Position numbers and translations under genes: made by a program. A stretch of 47,995 nucleotides of DNA, taken from positions 1 through 47,995 of the forward strand of contig CACZMA010000015.1 of assembly GCA_902782125.1 (NCBI GenBank), written 5' to 3'. Each line of letters begins with the position of its first letter. Within the stretch, counting starts at the first letter, position 1. Below the pieces are notes generated by a model that was given only the letters and a program-made list of their open reading frames with translations, was not told the DNA's origin and made no database searches. The DNA is from Oscillospiraceae bacterium (GTDB lineage Bacteria; Bacillota; Clostridia; Saccharofermentanales; Saccharofermentanaceae). Below are positions 24,102 through 31,675 of this stretch, piece after piece.

Positions 24102-25037
24102 TCATATGTCCAGCCTCATCTGCCGGTCTATCCAGCTTCTCTGCTCTGCTTCGTGGATCTTGTCGCCAGGCATCGGGCCTCCGATAAGAAAAGGCGAGGT
24201 GGGATCGTGTTTTCTCATGTTCTCTCTTACCAGAGCAGGATCAGTGTTTGCATAGCAATACTTGCACAGGTGACCACATGTATCGTACTCGCCTATGTCA
24301 GGGCCGAGAAGACATGCACACTCCCCGTTACGCTGATTGATACCTTTGCGTGGCACCTCAAGATCTGCATTAAGCGCAGTCTCATAGGTCTTGACCGTCA
24401 TACAGCCGGAGCAGTCTGCACCATATGGCTCCAGGTCTTTGCCTTCTGCGCAAGGCTTGATCGTCATGCCGTGAGATCTGCCGATGTCGATCAGAGCCTT
24501 GCCCAGCCGGATCCTGTCATCTATCCTTACCGCACGCACTTCAGGAAAATTCTTTTCGACCTTCTTATAGATATCGATGAAGCTGATCACGCAGGTCTTC
24601 GTGTATCCTTCAAGGAAAGCACACATGTCCTCAAAGGCTTCGGTATGCCATTCTACGGAATGAGCATCATCGATAAATACAGGATCATATCTCCAGCCGA
24701 TGCAGTTTACTCCTACGGTATCCGACAGCTTACGGAACGACTCCATGACTTTCCGCCTGTCCGGGACGTTGGGTTCGATATCCTTACCATAAGGCGTGAT
24801 CGTAACGAACCAGTATTGTCCGTACGGCTCAAGGCATGACATCCTCGAGAGCATCGGAGCAGGATTCTTGGTGCAAAATGTTATAAGGTCAACGACATCC
24901 GGAGACAGACTGTATCTTGTTACCTGCGACGGGTTATAAGGATTTCTTACAAGCACGAAACCCTCTTTGATCCTGTTTTCCAGCCATTCCGAGTAGAATG
25001 CGGGAATATCTGTACGCATGCCTGTCTGAAGTATCAC
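24102..25037 (-). CDS. DUF1848 family protein
   Basis: The 311-aa protein matches the DUF1848 family throughout: GMRTDIPAFYSEWLENRI, RNPYNPSQVTRYSL, FCTKNPAPML, WFVTITPYGKDIEPNVP, WRYDPVFI, GYTKTCVISFIDIYKK, and a C-terminal cysteine region (CSGCMT, CACL, CGHLCKYCYAN). These proteins resemble radical-SAM or iron-sulfur enzymes in having clustered cysteines (LCKYCYA looks like CxxxCxxC), but no activity has been assigned. Start is GTG at 25037. Monocistronic, with no obvious partner. Confidence 0.85.
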   Translation of the reverse strand: MILQTGMRTDIPAFYSEWLENRIKEGFVLVRNPYNPSQVTRYSLSPDVVDLITFCTKNPAPMLSRMSCLEPYGQYWFVTITPYGKDIEPNVPDRRKVMESFRKLSDTVGVNCIGWRYDPVFIDDAHSVEWHTEAFEDMCAFLEGYTKTCVISFIDIYKKVEKNFPEVRAVRIDDRIRLGKALIDIGRSHGMTIKPCAEGKDLEPYGADCSGCMTVKTYETALNADLEVPRKGINQRNGECACLLGPDIGEYDTCGHLCKYCYANTDPALVRENMRKHDPTSPFLIGGPMPGDKIHEAEQRSWIDRQMRLDI

Positions 25038-25130
25038 TTAAACCTGCTCCCTTGTCTTTACCTTCTTCCGACAAGGATACTTTATTTCGTCCGGATACTC
25101 AAACAGGACCTTACATATGCAGCTGCCTTA

Positions 25131-25235
25131 TTACTTGGATAGGATCTCCTTGAGCGTACGCCAGCCGAGGATCGCACATTTGGCCCTGGCAGGCATATGG
25201 GATACATCACGCAACCTACTTTTTCAATAGGTAAT
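25131..25235 (-). pseudogene. C-terminal remnant of a SufU/NifU-like Fe-S scaffold gene
   Basis: The minus strand contains the reading DVSHMPARAKCAILGWRTL, followed by KEILSK and a stop. This matches the last 25 or so residues of SufU/IscU-like scaffolds (P-x-R-x-K-C-A-x-L-x-W-x-T-L), including the conserved ligand Cys. The rest of the gene is not found upstream: no longer open frame is visible past about 25235. It looks like the end of a deleted gene, beside the DUF1848 gene. Confidence 0.55.
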
Positions 25236-25305
25236 AAACAGCTTCTGTAATATAACAAAGGATCAGTTGATCAGGATCAAAACAATGCGAAGGAATGATT
25301 TCCCG

Positions 25306-25932
25306 TCAAGCATCAGTTCCGCAGGTTCCGTCATCCGGCCATTCATATGGTGTTATGCGTTTCCATTTTGGAAAAGCCCATCTGCTCAGGCTGTATCTTG
25401 CCCCGCATGTCTTGCAGCTACAATAGTATCTGCCAAACGGAGGGTATTTTTTCTTAAGAGGAGTAAAACAGCCCGAAGTTATGATCTGTGCGCGGGCTTT
25501 ATCCATTGAACCGGTTACTATAAAAGCGGCTGACGGATAGTTATTATCACATGCACACTTGACATATGCTGAATAGACAACATCGTCTACCACCTTAACG
25601 ATCGGTCTTCCTTCCCGATCGAAAACGATACTGTTTCCATGCACCGGCCCGTTGCCGTCTTCTTTGAGAGTTCTCGATTCATGGTCATACAGGTATTGTC
25701 CTGTTCCGTCGACCATGGCAACCGAGGGATTGGTCTGATGGATCTCAAAAAGACATCGTATCACATCCTCACATGGTACATCCGAGCCGTCTTCGTAGCT
25801 GACACAGTTAACATATACAAAATCTCTGTCGAAGCCGAAATAGATCTTCCGGCCGTTGTATGTAGTCGTAAACTTAATATATCCTGTCGGTTTGGTTCTA
25901 TGGTACATATTCAGATTACCGGCTTTCTTCAT
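25306..25932 (-). CDS. Unknown 208-aa protein with C-terminal zinc-binding motif
   Basis: The N-terminal two thirds have alternating strands (GYIKFTTTYNGRKIYFGFD, SVAMVDGTGQYLYDHESRTL, VVYSAYVKCACDN). The C-terminus carries YYCSCKTCGARYSLSRWAFP, where C-x-C-x2-C plus a later CGT may bind zinc. No signal peptide or TM segment. I recognise no family. A TATAAT stands 6 nt before the ATG (25939-25944) without a ribosome binding site, so it may be leaderless. The 25236-25305 gap after its end holds nothing recognised. Confidence 0.55.
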   Translation of the reverse strand: MKKAGNLNMYHRTKPTGYIKFTTTYNGRKIYFGFDRDFVYVNCVSYEDGSDVPCEDVIRCLFEIHQTNPSVAMVDGTGQYLYDHESRTLKEDGNGPVHGNSIVFDREGRPIVKVVDDVVYSAYVKCACDNNYPSAAFIVTGSMDKARAQIITSGCFTPLKKKYPPFGRYYCSCKTCGARYSLSRWAFPKWKRITPYEWPDDGTCGTDA

Positions 25933-25938
25933 AGCGCG

Positions 25939-25944
25939 ATTATA
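25939..25944 (-). promoter_or_regulatory. TATAAT box 6 nt before the start of the 208-aa gene
   Basis: A perfect -10 on the minus strand is separated from the ATG by only 6 nt, so the transcript would start about at the start codon. No Shine-Dalgarno sequence is present. Confidence 0.4.
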
Positions 25945-25993
25945 ACATTACAGACGGTGGATAAGTAAGAACCTGTTAAACACATGAGAACTT

Positions 25994-26788
25994 CTACTTC
26001 CTTGCCAATTCCAAGTCCAACGTATCGTTGATCGTGATCATACCGCCGTGACGTTCTATCGCATCTTCTATCTTCCCGAAAAAGACTTTCCTCTCGCTCT
26101 CTTCTATCGCGATGTGGTCTGAGTACGTCCCAAGCAGCTGCACGTATTCTCCGGCAGTGAACGTTCTGTCCCTGCGGAAGAGATGGTATCTGATGTCGGT
26201 AAAACCGTATTTTGCAGGGATATCGGCAATGGCTCTCGCGGACTCCTCCGTAAACCACTTCCTGGTACCGGACCTTACTCCGTAGTATTTGTTGTAGTGG
26301 CCGTCGTAGATCTCGTCAATCTCCCTGAGAAGCTCCGGATCGTCTCTGCTTATCTGCGGTCTGTTGGCAAACCGCGCGAAAGCACCGCCTTCCTTCAGGA
26401 TGGAATACACCTTGGGGTAGCCGATATCTTCAGGCACCCAGTGGAATGCCGTCGCAGAGAACACAAGGTCATATGTGTCATTCTCGAGCGGTACGTCTTC
26501 GAACTTGCCTGTGACCACACGGAACTTCTCATAGCCTTCGAATTTGTCTCTCAGAAGCCCGGAGAAATTCTCACCGTATTCAACTGCAGTAAGAGAGCAG
26601 CCCGTCTGAAGCACAGGTAATGTGGCCTGGCCGCTGCCGCTTCCGACCTCGACGACTCTGCTGCTTTCGCCGATATCGACATAATCGAAGATGGCCTTGT
26701 ATATGTCACCGACATAACCGGGACGCATCTTCTCGTAGAGTGAGACGGCAGTATCGAAAGTGCCGCCCAGATCATTCTTATTTTCCAT
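25994..26788 (-). CDS. Class I SAM-dependent methyltransferase
   Basis: A 264-aa methyltransferase of the methyltransferase_11/25 type. Motif I is VVEVGSGSGQATLPVL, post-I is TAVEYGENF, motif II region is LVFSATAFHWVPEDIGYPKV, and the region after it has ILKEGGAFARFANRPQ. The substrate is unknown; small-molecule methylation is most likely in this family. Its ATG shares a base with the stop of the CPBP gene (TGATG), so it is translated from the same transcript. Confidence 0.9.
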   Translation of the reverse strand: MENKNDLGGTFDTAVSLYEKMRPGYVGDIYKAIFDYVDIGESSRVVEVGSGSGQATLPVLQTGCSLTAVEYGENFSGLLRDKFEGYEKFRVVTGKFEDVPLENDTYDLVFSATAFHWVPEDIGYPKVYSILKEGGAFARFANRPQISRDDPELLREIDEIYDGHYNKYYGVRSGTRKWFTEESARAIADIPAKYGFTDIRYHLFRRDRTFTAGEYVQLLGTYSDHIAIEESERKVFFGKIEDAIERHGGMITINDTLDLELARK

Positions 26789-27729
26789 CAGACTGTCTCC
26801 GCAGCCGGCTTATCTTTCTTCCTTGAAGGTCTCTCCCAGTTTGCCCACAGGTCGTTGCATTCCTTGTTCCTGAACACAACCACGAGGACAACTATAACAA
26901 CGAGCAGGACAAGCACTGAACCCCAGCATCCTTCAACGCCGAAGCCGGTGTCATAGAAGAAGCCGTCAGATGCAGCCTCAAGCTTGAAGATGGAGCTTTG
27001 GGAGACGATCCCGCTGTTGGGAAGTCCGTATATGATGTTCTGTGTAAAGTTCCAGGATGCATGCAGAGCAAAAGAAGCCCAGAGGTTATCGAAGTAGAAT
27101 ACAACGAGTGCGAAGAATACTCCCCAGAGGAAGAGCTCGGCCAGGGCAGCTGCCGTGAGCCCGTTGTTTCCGAGATGCATTGCCATGAACAAAAGCGAGT
27201 TGCCGATTATGGCGACCCAGGGGCTCTTATATCTTCTTCTGAGCTTCTGATAGACATAGCATCTGCACATGATCTCCTCTGCACCTGACTGGATGAAAAC
27301 GAATATGACAAATCCGAGCAACGGCAGGGGATCAAATCCCGAGAACGAGAGATCGATGTCGCCCATCAGGTATGCTCCGCCGACAGAGATCGAATTGAGA
27401 ACAAATCCGCCAAGCGCGCCCGCGATCAGGCCGATGAATATCCTGCTCTTCTTCTCGGGAATGAATTCCTTGAGAATGGGTCGGTTCCCCTTGAAGATTA
27501 TGAATATCAGAATATATACCGGCCATGCACCTAAGAAGCTTGCATAAAGGCTCATGAATCCCTGTGTGTCAGGGTCGGGCGTGAAAAGACGCGTCAGGTA
27601 TCCCACACCGAGCAGCGTTGCGATCAACACACCGGCATAGAAGAGAATGACAGACAGGAGTCCCGTTAAGAGAATATTATCCGTCCATGTCCTCGGTGTC
27701 CTTAATATCTTGTCCTTGAATGAACTCAT
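26788..27729 (-). CDS. CPBP-family (CAAX-like) intramembrane metalloprotease
   Basis: The 313-aa membrane protein has about eight TM helices and the ABI/CPBP signatures: GAEEIMCRCYVYQKLRRR (motif EExxxR), FMAMHLGNNG (motif FxxxH) and FALHASWNFTQN (HxxxN). These proteases act within the membrane, in bacteria often on bacteriocins or in immunity. The C-terminal 45 residues after the last helix are cytosolic and basic. Start ATG at 27729 has GGGAGGA. Forms an operon with the following methyltransferase. Confidence 0.9.
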   Translation of the reverse strand: MSSFKDKILRTPRTWTDNILLTGLLSVILFYAGVLIATLLGVGYLTRLFTPDPDTQGFMSLYASFLGAWPVYILIFIIFKGNRPILKEFIPEKKSRIFIGLIAGALGGFVLNSISVGGAYLMGDIDLSFSGFDPLPLLGFVIFVFIQSGAEEIMCRCYVYQKLRRRYKSPWVAIIGNSLLFMAMHLGNNGLTAAALAELFLWGVFFALVVFYFDNLWASFALHASWNFTQNIIYGLPNSGIVSQSSIFKLEAASDGFFYDTGFGVEGCWGSVLVLLVVIVVLVVVFRNKECNDLWANWERPSRKKDKPAAETV

Positions 27730-27830
27730 TGCAATTCCTCCCCATACAAATTCAGAACTGATTAATTATAGCAAATCAGTACACTCTGACCACAACAATA
27801 ACAGCAGGCATGAGTGTAGAATATAGGAGG

Positions 27831-27848
27831 CTGCGGATGATACCGCAG
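27831..27848 (+). promoter_or_regulatory. Small hairpin in the ldhA leader
   Basis: CTGCGG-ATGATA-CCGCAG is a perfect 6-bp inverted repeat directly before AAAGGAG, the ldhA ribosome binding site. It could be an operator or an RNA hairpin that shields the 5' side of the site. No Rex-type TTGTGA-N8-TCACAA is seen. Confidence 0.35.
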
Positions 27849-27861
27849 AAAGGAGAATAAT

Positions 27862-28902
27862 ATGGATAAGATCAAGGTCGCATTTTTTGATGCCAAAGAT
27901 TACGATAAACAGTCGTTCATAGATGCAAACAGCAACGGAGAATTCGAGGTTACTTTCCTCGAGACAAGGCTTACTTCGGACACGGTAAAGCTGGCCGAGG
28001 GACACGACGTAGTATGCGTCTTTGTTAACGACGATATCAACAGAGAGGTCATCGACAAGCTGTCTGAACTCGGCGTAAAGCTCGTCGCATTAAGATGCGC
28101 GGGATACAACAATGTCGATGTCGAATATGCATACGGGAAGGTACACATCGTACGCGTTCCCGCATACTCGCCCTATGCCGTCGCAGAGCATGCGATGGCG
28201 CTCCTCCTGACTTCGGTAAGAAGGATCCATAAGGCCTACATCCGCACCAAGGACTTCAACTTCAGCCTGAACGGACTGACCGGATTCGATCTGCACGGTA
28301 AGACCGTGGGCGTGATCGGCACGGGCAAGATCGGAAGGATCTTCATCGATATCTGCCGTGGATTCGGAATGAACATAATCGCGTATGACAAGTTCCCCGC
28401 CGCTGATTCAGGCATCGATTATGTGTCTCTGGACGAGCTCTGGGAAAGAAGTGACATCATATCGTTCCACTGCCCGCTGACCGAAGAGAACAGGCACATG
28501 GTAAACAGCGATACCATCGCCAGAATGAAGAAGGGCGTTGTCCTAATCAACACATCACGCGGTGCCCTGATAGATTCCGAAGCACTGCTCGAAGGCATCA
28601 AGCAGCGTAAGATCGGAGCTGCATGCCTCGACGTATACGAAGAAGAATCCAACATCTTCTTCCATGACTATTCGGGACATATCGTAAACGACGACACTCT
28701 CGCGAGGCTCATATCGATGCCGAACGTCATCGTCACTTCGCACCAGGCGTTCCTGACCAATGAAGCGCTGGCAAATATCGCAGATACAACGTATGAGAAC
28801 ATCCGCGGATTCTTCGCATCCGACACATGTCCCAACGAAGTCTGCTACAAATGCGCCAACCTTGCAAACTGCAAACAGACTCACGAGAAAAAGTGTTTCT
28901 GA
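27862..28902 (+). CDS. ldhA: D-lactate dehydrogenase (D-2-hydroxyacid dehydrogenase family)
   Basis: The 346-aa NAD-dependent enzyme would reduce pyruvate to D-lactate to recycle NADH in fermentation. It has the binding loop GKTVGVIGTGKIGRIFIDI, LRCAGYNNVDVEYA, the catalytic Arg in LINTSRGALID, Glu in DVYEEESNIFF, and His in TSHQAFLTNEA. DVYEEE-x-FF and SLDEL match the LdhA branch rather than glycerate or formate enzymes. It has an unusual C-terminal tail of about 20 residues (CPNEVCYKCANLANCKQTHE, then KKCF) with five cysteines, not seen in E. coli LdhA. Confidence 0.9.
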   Translation: MDKIKVAFFDAKDYDKQSFIDANSNGEFEVTFLETRLTSDTVKLAEGHDVVCVFVNDDINREVIDKLSELGVKLVALRCAGYNNVDVEYAYGKVHIVRVPAYSPYAVAEHAMALLLTSVRRIHKAYIRTKDFNFSLNGLTGFDLHGKTVGVIGTGKIGRIFIDICRGFGMNIIAYDKFPAADSGIDYVSLDELWERSDIISFHCPLTEENRHMVNSDTIARMKKGVVLINTSRGALIDSEALLEGIKQRKIGAACLDVYEEESNIFFHDYSGHIVNDDTLARLISMPNVIVTSHQAFLTNEALANIADTTYENIRGFFASDTCPNEVCYKCANLANCKQTHEKKCF

Positions 28903-28981
28903 TCTGAAACAACAAGAAATGACAGATTCGATTCTGATGTGTTAAAAGCCGCAAGCCCTTGTTTTTTAGGCATTTCAGAGC

Positions 28982-29012
28982 AATAAAAACGGGTTACCGC
29001 TGCCGGTAACCC
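28982..29012 (-). terminator. Perfect 9-bp terminator on the minus strand, likely the displaced ssrA terminator
   Basis: GGGTTACCG-loop-CGGTAACCC (28991-29012), on the minus strand followed by GTTTTTATTG. No minus-strand gene ends here except across the inserted element, so it fits the original 3' end of ssrA, 1.6 kb away, before integration. The remaining sequence to 29026 and 28903-28981 shows nothing else. Confidence 0.65.
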
Positions 29013-29026
29013 TCCTACTTCTGAGG

Positions 29027-29036
29027 TTTGGTGGAG
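29027..29036. repeat. Left attachment site half (attL-like) of the ssrA element
   Basis: TTTGGTGGAG here is identical to the 10 bp at 30612-30621, which covers the tmRNA 3' end and its CCA. It bounds the integrase-carrying segment on the left. To its right GTCGAACCC (29050-29058) again resembles the tmRNA T-arm. Confidence 0.6.
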
Positions 29037-29172
29037 CAGAACACGAACAGGTCGAACCCCGTTTTCTACCCATAAACGCTAATTCTTCTTCAAGTTCTGA
29101 TAACGGTATCGTTTTATTATCGTCACTGTAATAACAAGTAATAAGTATCTTATCCTTAACGAGGGAATGCAG

Positions 29173-29466
29173 ATGCGTCAGATGACAGCCTCCGAGCTTG
29201 CTGCGAAGGCTGGAATGAATAAGTCATCACTATCCCGGTATCTTTCAGGCGAAACAATTCCGAGATCTTTGGCTATTAACAAAATAGCTCAAGCTCTTAA
29301 CGTTTCACCCGCGTGGCTGCTCGGCTATGATCTGACGCCGGAGGGCGAGCCGATCATTCGGGTCGACATGGATAAATTGACGGAACCGAACCGGGCGAGG
29401 CTCCTCGCTTATTATCAGGCGCTTCTCGATGCTCAGGAAGGTGGTGACGGTCGTGGCAGTACCTAA
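29173..29466 (+). CDS. XRE-family helix-turn-helix regulator
   Basis: A 97-aa protein with one HTH: TASELAAKAGMNKSSLSRYL (helices 1-3) followed by SGETIPRSLAINKIAQALNV and WLLGYD. This is the Cro/CI-type fold. The N-terminus is short: the usual opening helix before the HTH is reduced. An ATG at 29167 is also in frame; I choose 29173 because GAGGGA (29161-29166) sits 6 nt before it. It overlaps the integrase start and probably represses it. Confidence 0.75.
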   Translation: MRQMTASELAAKAGMNKSSLSRYLSGETIPRSLAINKIAQALNVSPAWLLGYDLTPEGEPIIRVDMDKLTEPNRARLLAYYQALLDAQEGGDGRGST

Positions 29467-30541
29467 GTGGAATAAGCTGCGCAGGCTCTGGATCATCCAG
29501 GGCCAAAAGAACGGCATCAAAAAAGTGTTCTATTCATCGACTCCCGGCATGAAGGGGAAGCGCGAAGTCCTGGATAAATATGACGACTGGGTCGAGTTCG
29601 GGGGATCCTCTTCTCTGACCGTGGCCAAATGTGTCGAGCTGTATCTCGAAGACATCGAGGCAAGGATCGGAAGACGTGACGGTTATCGAGAGGCGGAGCT
29701 GTATACGCGCCTTTACATCCTTCCCACTCTCGGGAAGTGCAGGATGAACAAGCTGAACCTCCGAGACTGGCAGGCCATTCTAAACGATGCCAGACCTCAC
29801 TCCGATCGGATCACAAGCCTCAGCCATAAAACACTGACACACCTGCGCGCGGTCATAGTAGGCCTGCATAAATTCGCATATAACAATTATTACTGTGATG
29901 ACTGGCGTGGTCAGCTGTATATTCCGCAGGGGCATCACAAGGGCGAGCGTGAGATACTTCAGCCGGAAGACATCGCGAGACTGTTCGAGCCGTCAGAACT
30001 CTGGTATTATCCCGCTTTTTTGATTATGTTGCTCTGTGGCCTCCGACCGGGCGAAGCCTACGGCATCCAGAAGGGTGACATCAAAGGGAACACGCTGACG
30101 ATCCGCAGGGCTGTCAATAACGCGGGGCAAATAACCGAAGGCAAAAACAGAAACGCACGGCGCTCCATTCCGCTCCCTGCTCTGGCGCGTCAGATCCTCG
30201 ACGATACGATCGCCAGGAACCTCGCGAGCGGTTTCCGTGGCCCGTGGGTATTCTGTAACGGCGCAGGCGGTCCGCCTATCCCAAACACAGCCCGGCATCA
30301 CTGGAACGATCTGAGGGCGGAGCGGAATCTTCCCGGATCTCCGTATTCACTCCGTCATACGTTCGTCTCGATCGTAAGCTCACAGACGCACCTGGCCGAG
30401 GGTACCCTGAAGGCTCTGATCGGCCACTCTGAAAACATGGACACGTTCGGAACCTATAAGCACACGGTCGACGGTGAGCTTGAAGGAGCTGCGGACGTTA
30501 TAAATCTAACGTTCGAGCGGCTCAAAGCCTCCGAGAATTGA
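29453..30541 (+). CDS. Tyrosine site-specific integrase
   Basis: The protein of about 362 aa carries an N-terminal arm-binding part (WNKLRRLWIIQGQKNGIKKV), a SAM-like core-binding domain (LTVAKCVELYLEDIEAR), and the catalytic domain: LLCGLRPGEAYGI (box I Arg), GKNRNARRSIPL (Lys), YSLRHTFVS (box II, with Tyr in place of the usual His), LIGHSENMDTFGTYKH (His and Tyr nucleophile). It integrates at the tmRNA gene. I start at GTG 29453, preceded by AGGAAGG; an ATG at 29429 in frame lacks a ribosome binding site. Overlaps the XRE gene by 14 nt. Confidence 0.85.
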   Translation: MAVPKWNKLRRLWIIQGQKNGIKKVFYSSTPGMKGKREVLDKYDDWVEFGGSSSLTVAKCVELYLEDIEARIGRRDGYREAELYTRLYILPTLGKCRMNKLNLRDWQAILNDARPHSDRITSLSHKTLTHLRAVIVGLHKFAYNNYYCDDWRGQLYIPQGHHKGEREILQPEDIARLFEPSELWYYPAFLIMLLCGLRPGEAYGIQKGDIKGNTLTIRRAVNNAGQITEGKNRNARRSIPLPALARQILDDTIARNLASGFRGPWVFCNGAGGPPIPNTARHHWNDLRAERNLPGSPYSLRHTFVSIVSSQTHLAEGTLKALIGHSENMDTFGTYKHTVDGELEGAADVINLTFERLKASEN

Positions 30542-30578
30542 AAAGTCAAACAAAAAGTCATACATACAAAAACAAGAA

Positions 30579-30609
30579 AAACCCCGCAAGCCTTGAGCCT
30601 ACGGGGTTT
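30579..30609. terminator. Bidirectional terminator between integrase and ssrA
   Basis: AAACCCCG (30579-30586) pairs with CGGGGTTT (30602-30609), with an inner CAAG/CTTG-like pairing. T-runs are present on both sides in the matching orientation, so it stops the integrase transcript and the ssrA transcript. Confidence 0.7.
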
Positions 30610-30611
30610 AA

Positions 30612-30621
30612 TTTGGTGGAG
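30612..30621. repeat. Right attachment site half (attR-like) in tmRNA 3' end
   Basis: TTTGGTGGAG, identical to 29027-29036. On the minus strand it is CTCCACCA plus two bases, the acceptor end of tmRNA. Confidence 0.65.
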
Positions 30622-30988
30622 ATGATGGGAGTCGAACCCATGTCCGAAATCAGATCTAACAGGCTTCTCCGGGTGCAGACAGTGGATGAATTATTCCCAT
30701 TCCCGCGTAGCCCGCTGTCAGGCGTCGGTTCCGGTAGCTTCATGAATTTATGTCACGGGCTTCCCTCAAAGCTTTGGAAAGTGGACATCTCCCTTAACCT
30801 CTAAGGAGCAAGGTCTGAGTTGTACGTGCATCCCGTGTACAGATCGACGGGAGCACGGTAGCCTTAGGCTGCTACGAGCTCAGTGTTGTTTGCAATTACT
30901 TGCAAGTTCCCGTTTTTTAAGGAGGCCAACGAGAATCCTCCACCCGCTTCCCCGGTATCTCCGACCCCGTCGAAACCGGTGCATCCCC
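30614..30988 (-). ncRNA. ssrA: Transfer-messenger RNA (tmRNA)
   Basis: The minus strand begins GGGGATG-CACCGGTTTCGACG at 30988 and ends in a T-arm with TTCGACTCCCAT and CATCTCC-ACCA at 30614. GGGGATG pairs with CATCTCC to form the acceptor stem. It rescues ribosomes stalled on broken mRNAs. The tag frame is at 30864-30893: GCA resume codon, then AAC AAC ACT GAG CTC GTA GCA GCC TAA, giving tag ANNTELVAA. Length is 375 nt, normal for one-piece tmRNA. Its 3' end is the insertion site of the small element. Confidence 0.95.
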
Positions 30989-31022
30989 GTGTTAGATGAT
31001 CCTCTAGAAGAGGTAATATGTA

Positions 31023-31050
31023 ATTATACGTCCTCTTCGTCGAATTTCAA
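31023..31050 (-). promoter_or_regulatory. Sigma-A promoter of ssrA
   Basis: On the minus strand TTGAAA (31045-31050) and TATAAT (31023-31028) are 16 nt apart, inside the 3' end of the next gene. The start would be about 28 nt before the mature tmRNA 5' end, leaving a leader for RNase P to remove. Confidence 0.7.
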
Positions 31051-31605
31051 GTCCTGCGATACATCGTAGGGCTGGTATTCCTTGCTTAAGATCTCCTGGG
31101 CATTACGCAGTTCTGCCTCTTCGTCAGGTATATCCTGAACAGGAGCCGGTTCAGCTGCCGCAGCTTCCTGAGCAGCCTCGTTCAGATCCTCATATACGAC
31201 ATTGGGATCGATACCGTCAAACTTCTTATAAGGGTTGCCGAGATCTTCGGCACCGCAGTAATAGCACTTGTATGTGAACAGGAGATTCTCCATCTTCTGC
31301 ATGAGCTTGCCGCAGTTGGGACAGATCTTCTCAGTCTTAAAGTCCTTCCTCTTACGCAGGAGGACTGCCGTCTTCAGGCACTCATCGAATTCCTCATTTG
31401 TGGCACTGTGCTCCTGGAGCATCAGCCACATTGCATGCAGAAGGGTTTGCTGTTCTTCGACCATGGCAGTAAGTCTCTCTACTTCCTTGGCGGACTGGAA
31501 CTCACTCTTGATTGCCTCTTTATTACCAAACGCCGCATCGACTTCGTCAACGGAACTCATCTTAGCAAATTGCCTCATCTGTTCATCGGAAAAATCAGCT
31601 GACAT
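31024..31605 (-). CDS. Zinc-ribbon protein of unknown function, 193 aa
   Basis: The protein has an N-terminal charged helical region (EVERLTAMVEEQQTLLHAMW), then a zinc ribbon (ICPNCGKLMQ and YKCYYCGAEDLG, residues 94-125) and an acidic disordered tail (APVQDIPDEEAELRNAQEIL). No enzymatic domain. The composition suggests a transcription or RNA-associated factor, but nothing links it to a function. RBS GAGGAGG lies before the ATG. The tail of the gene contains the ssrA promoter. Confidence 0.6.
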   Translation of the reverse strand: MSADFSDEQMRQFAKMSSVDEVDAAFGNKEAIKSEFQSAKEVERLTAMVEEQQTLLHAMWLMLQEHSATNEEFDECLKTAVLLRKRKDFKTEKICPNCGKLMQKMENLLFTYKCYYCGAEDLGNPYKKFDGIDPNVVYEDLNEAAQEAAAAEPAPVQDIPDEEAELRNAQEILSKEYQPYDVSQDLKFDEEDV

Positions 31606-31675
31606 ATTAATATCCTCCTCAAAGACCTTACCAATTTAGGTTACTATAAAAAACAAAAATATCAAACAATATTTA

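Larger units (their letters stand above)
29027..30621 (+). mobile_element. 1.6-kb integrase element inserted in the 3' end of ssrA
   Basis: The segment is bounded by 10-bp direct repeats and holds only an XRE regulator and a tyrosine integrase reading towards ssrA, plus a terminator. It restores the tmRNA 3' end and pushes the chromosomal terminator to 28982-29012. It has no transfer, replication or cargo gene, so it is either a minimal element, a remnant after deletion, or an element mobilised by another one. Confidence 0.65.

Noticed and set aside
29027..29065. Second tmRNA gene or tmRNA fragment
   Set aside because: Only the 10-bp core and a GTCGAACCC are shared; spacing to the T-arm is wrong, so this is attachment-site similarity.
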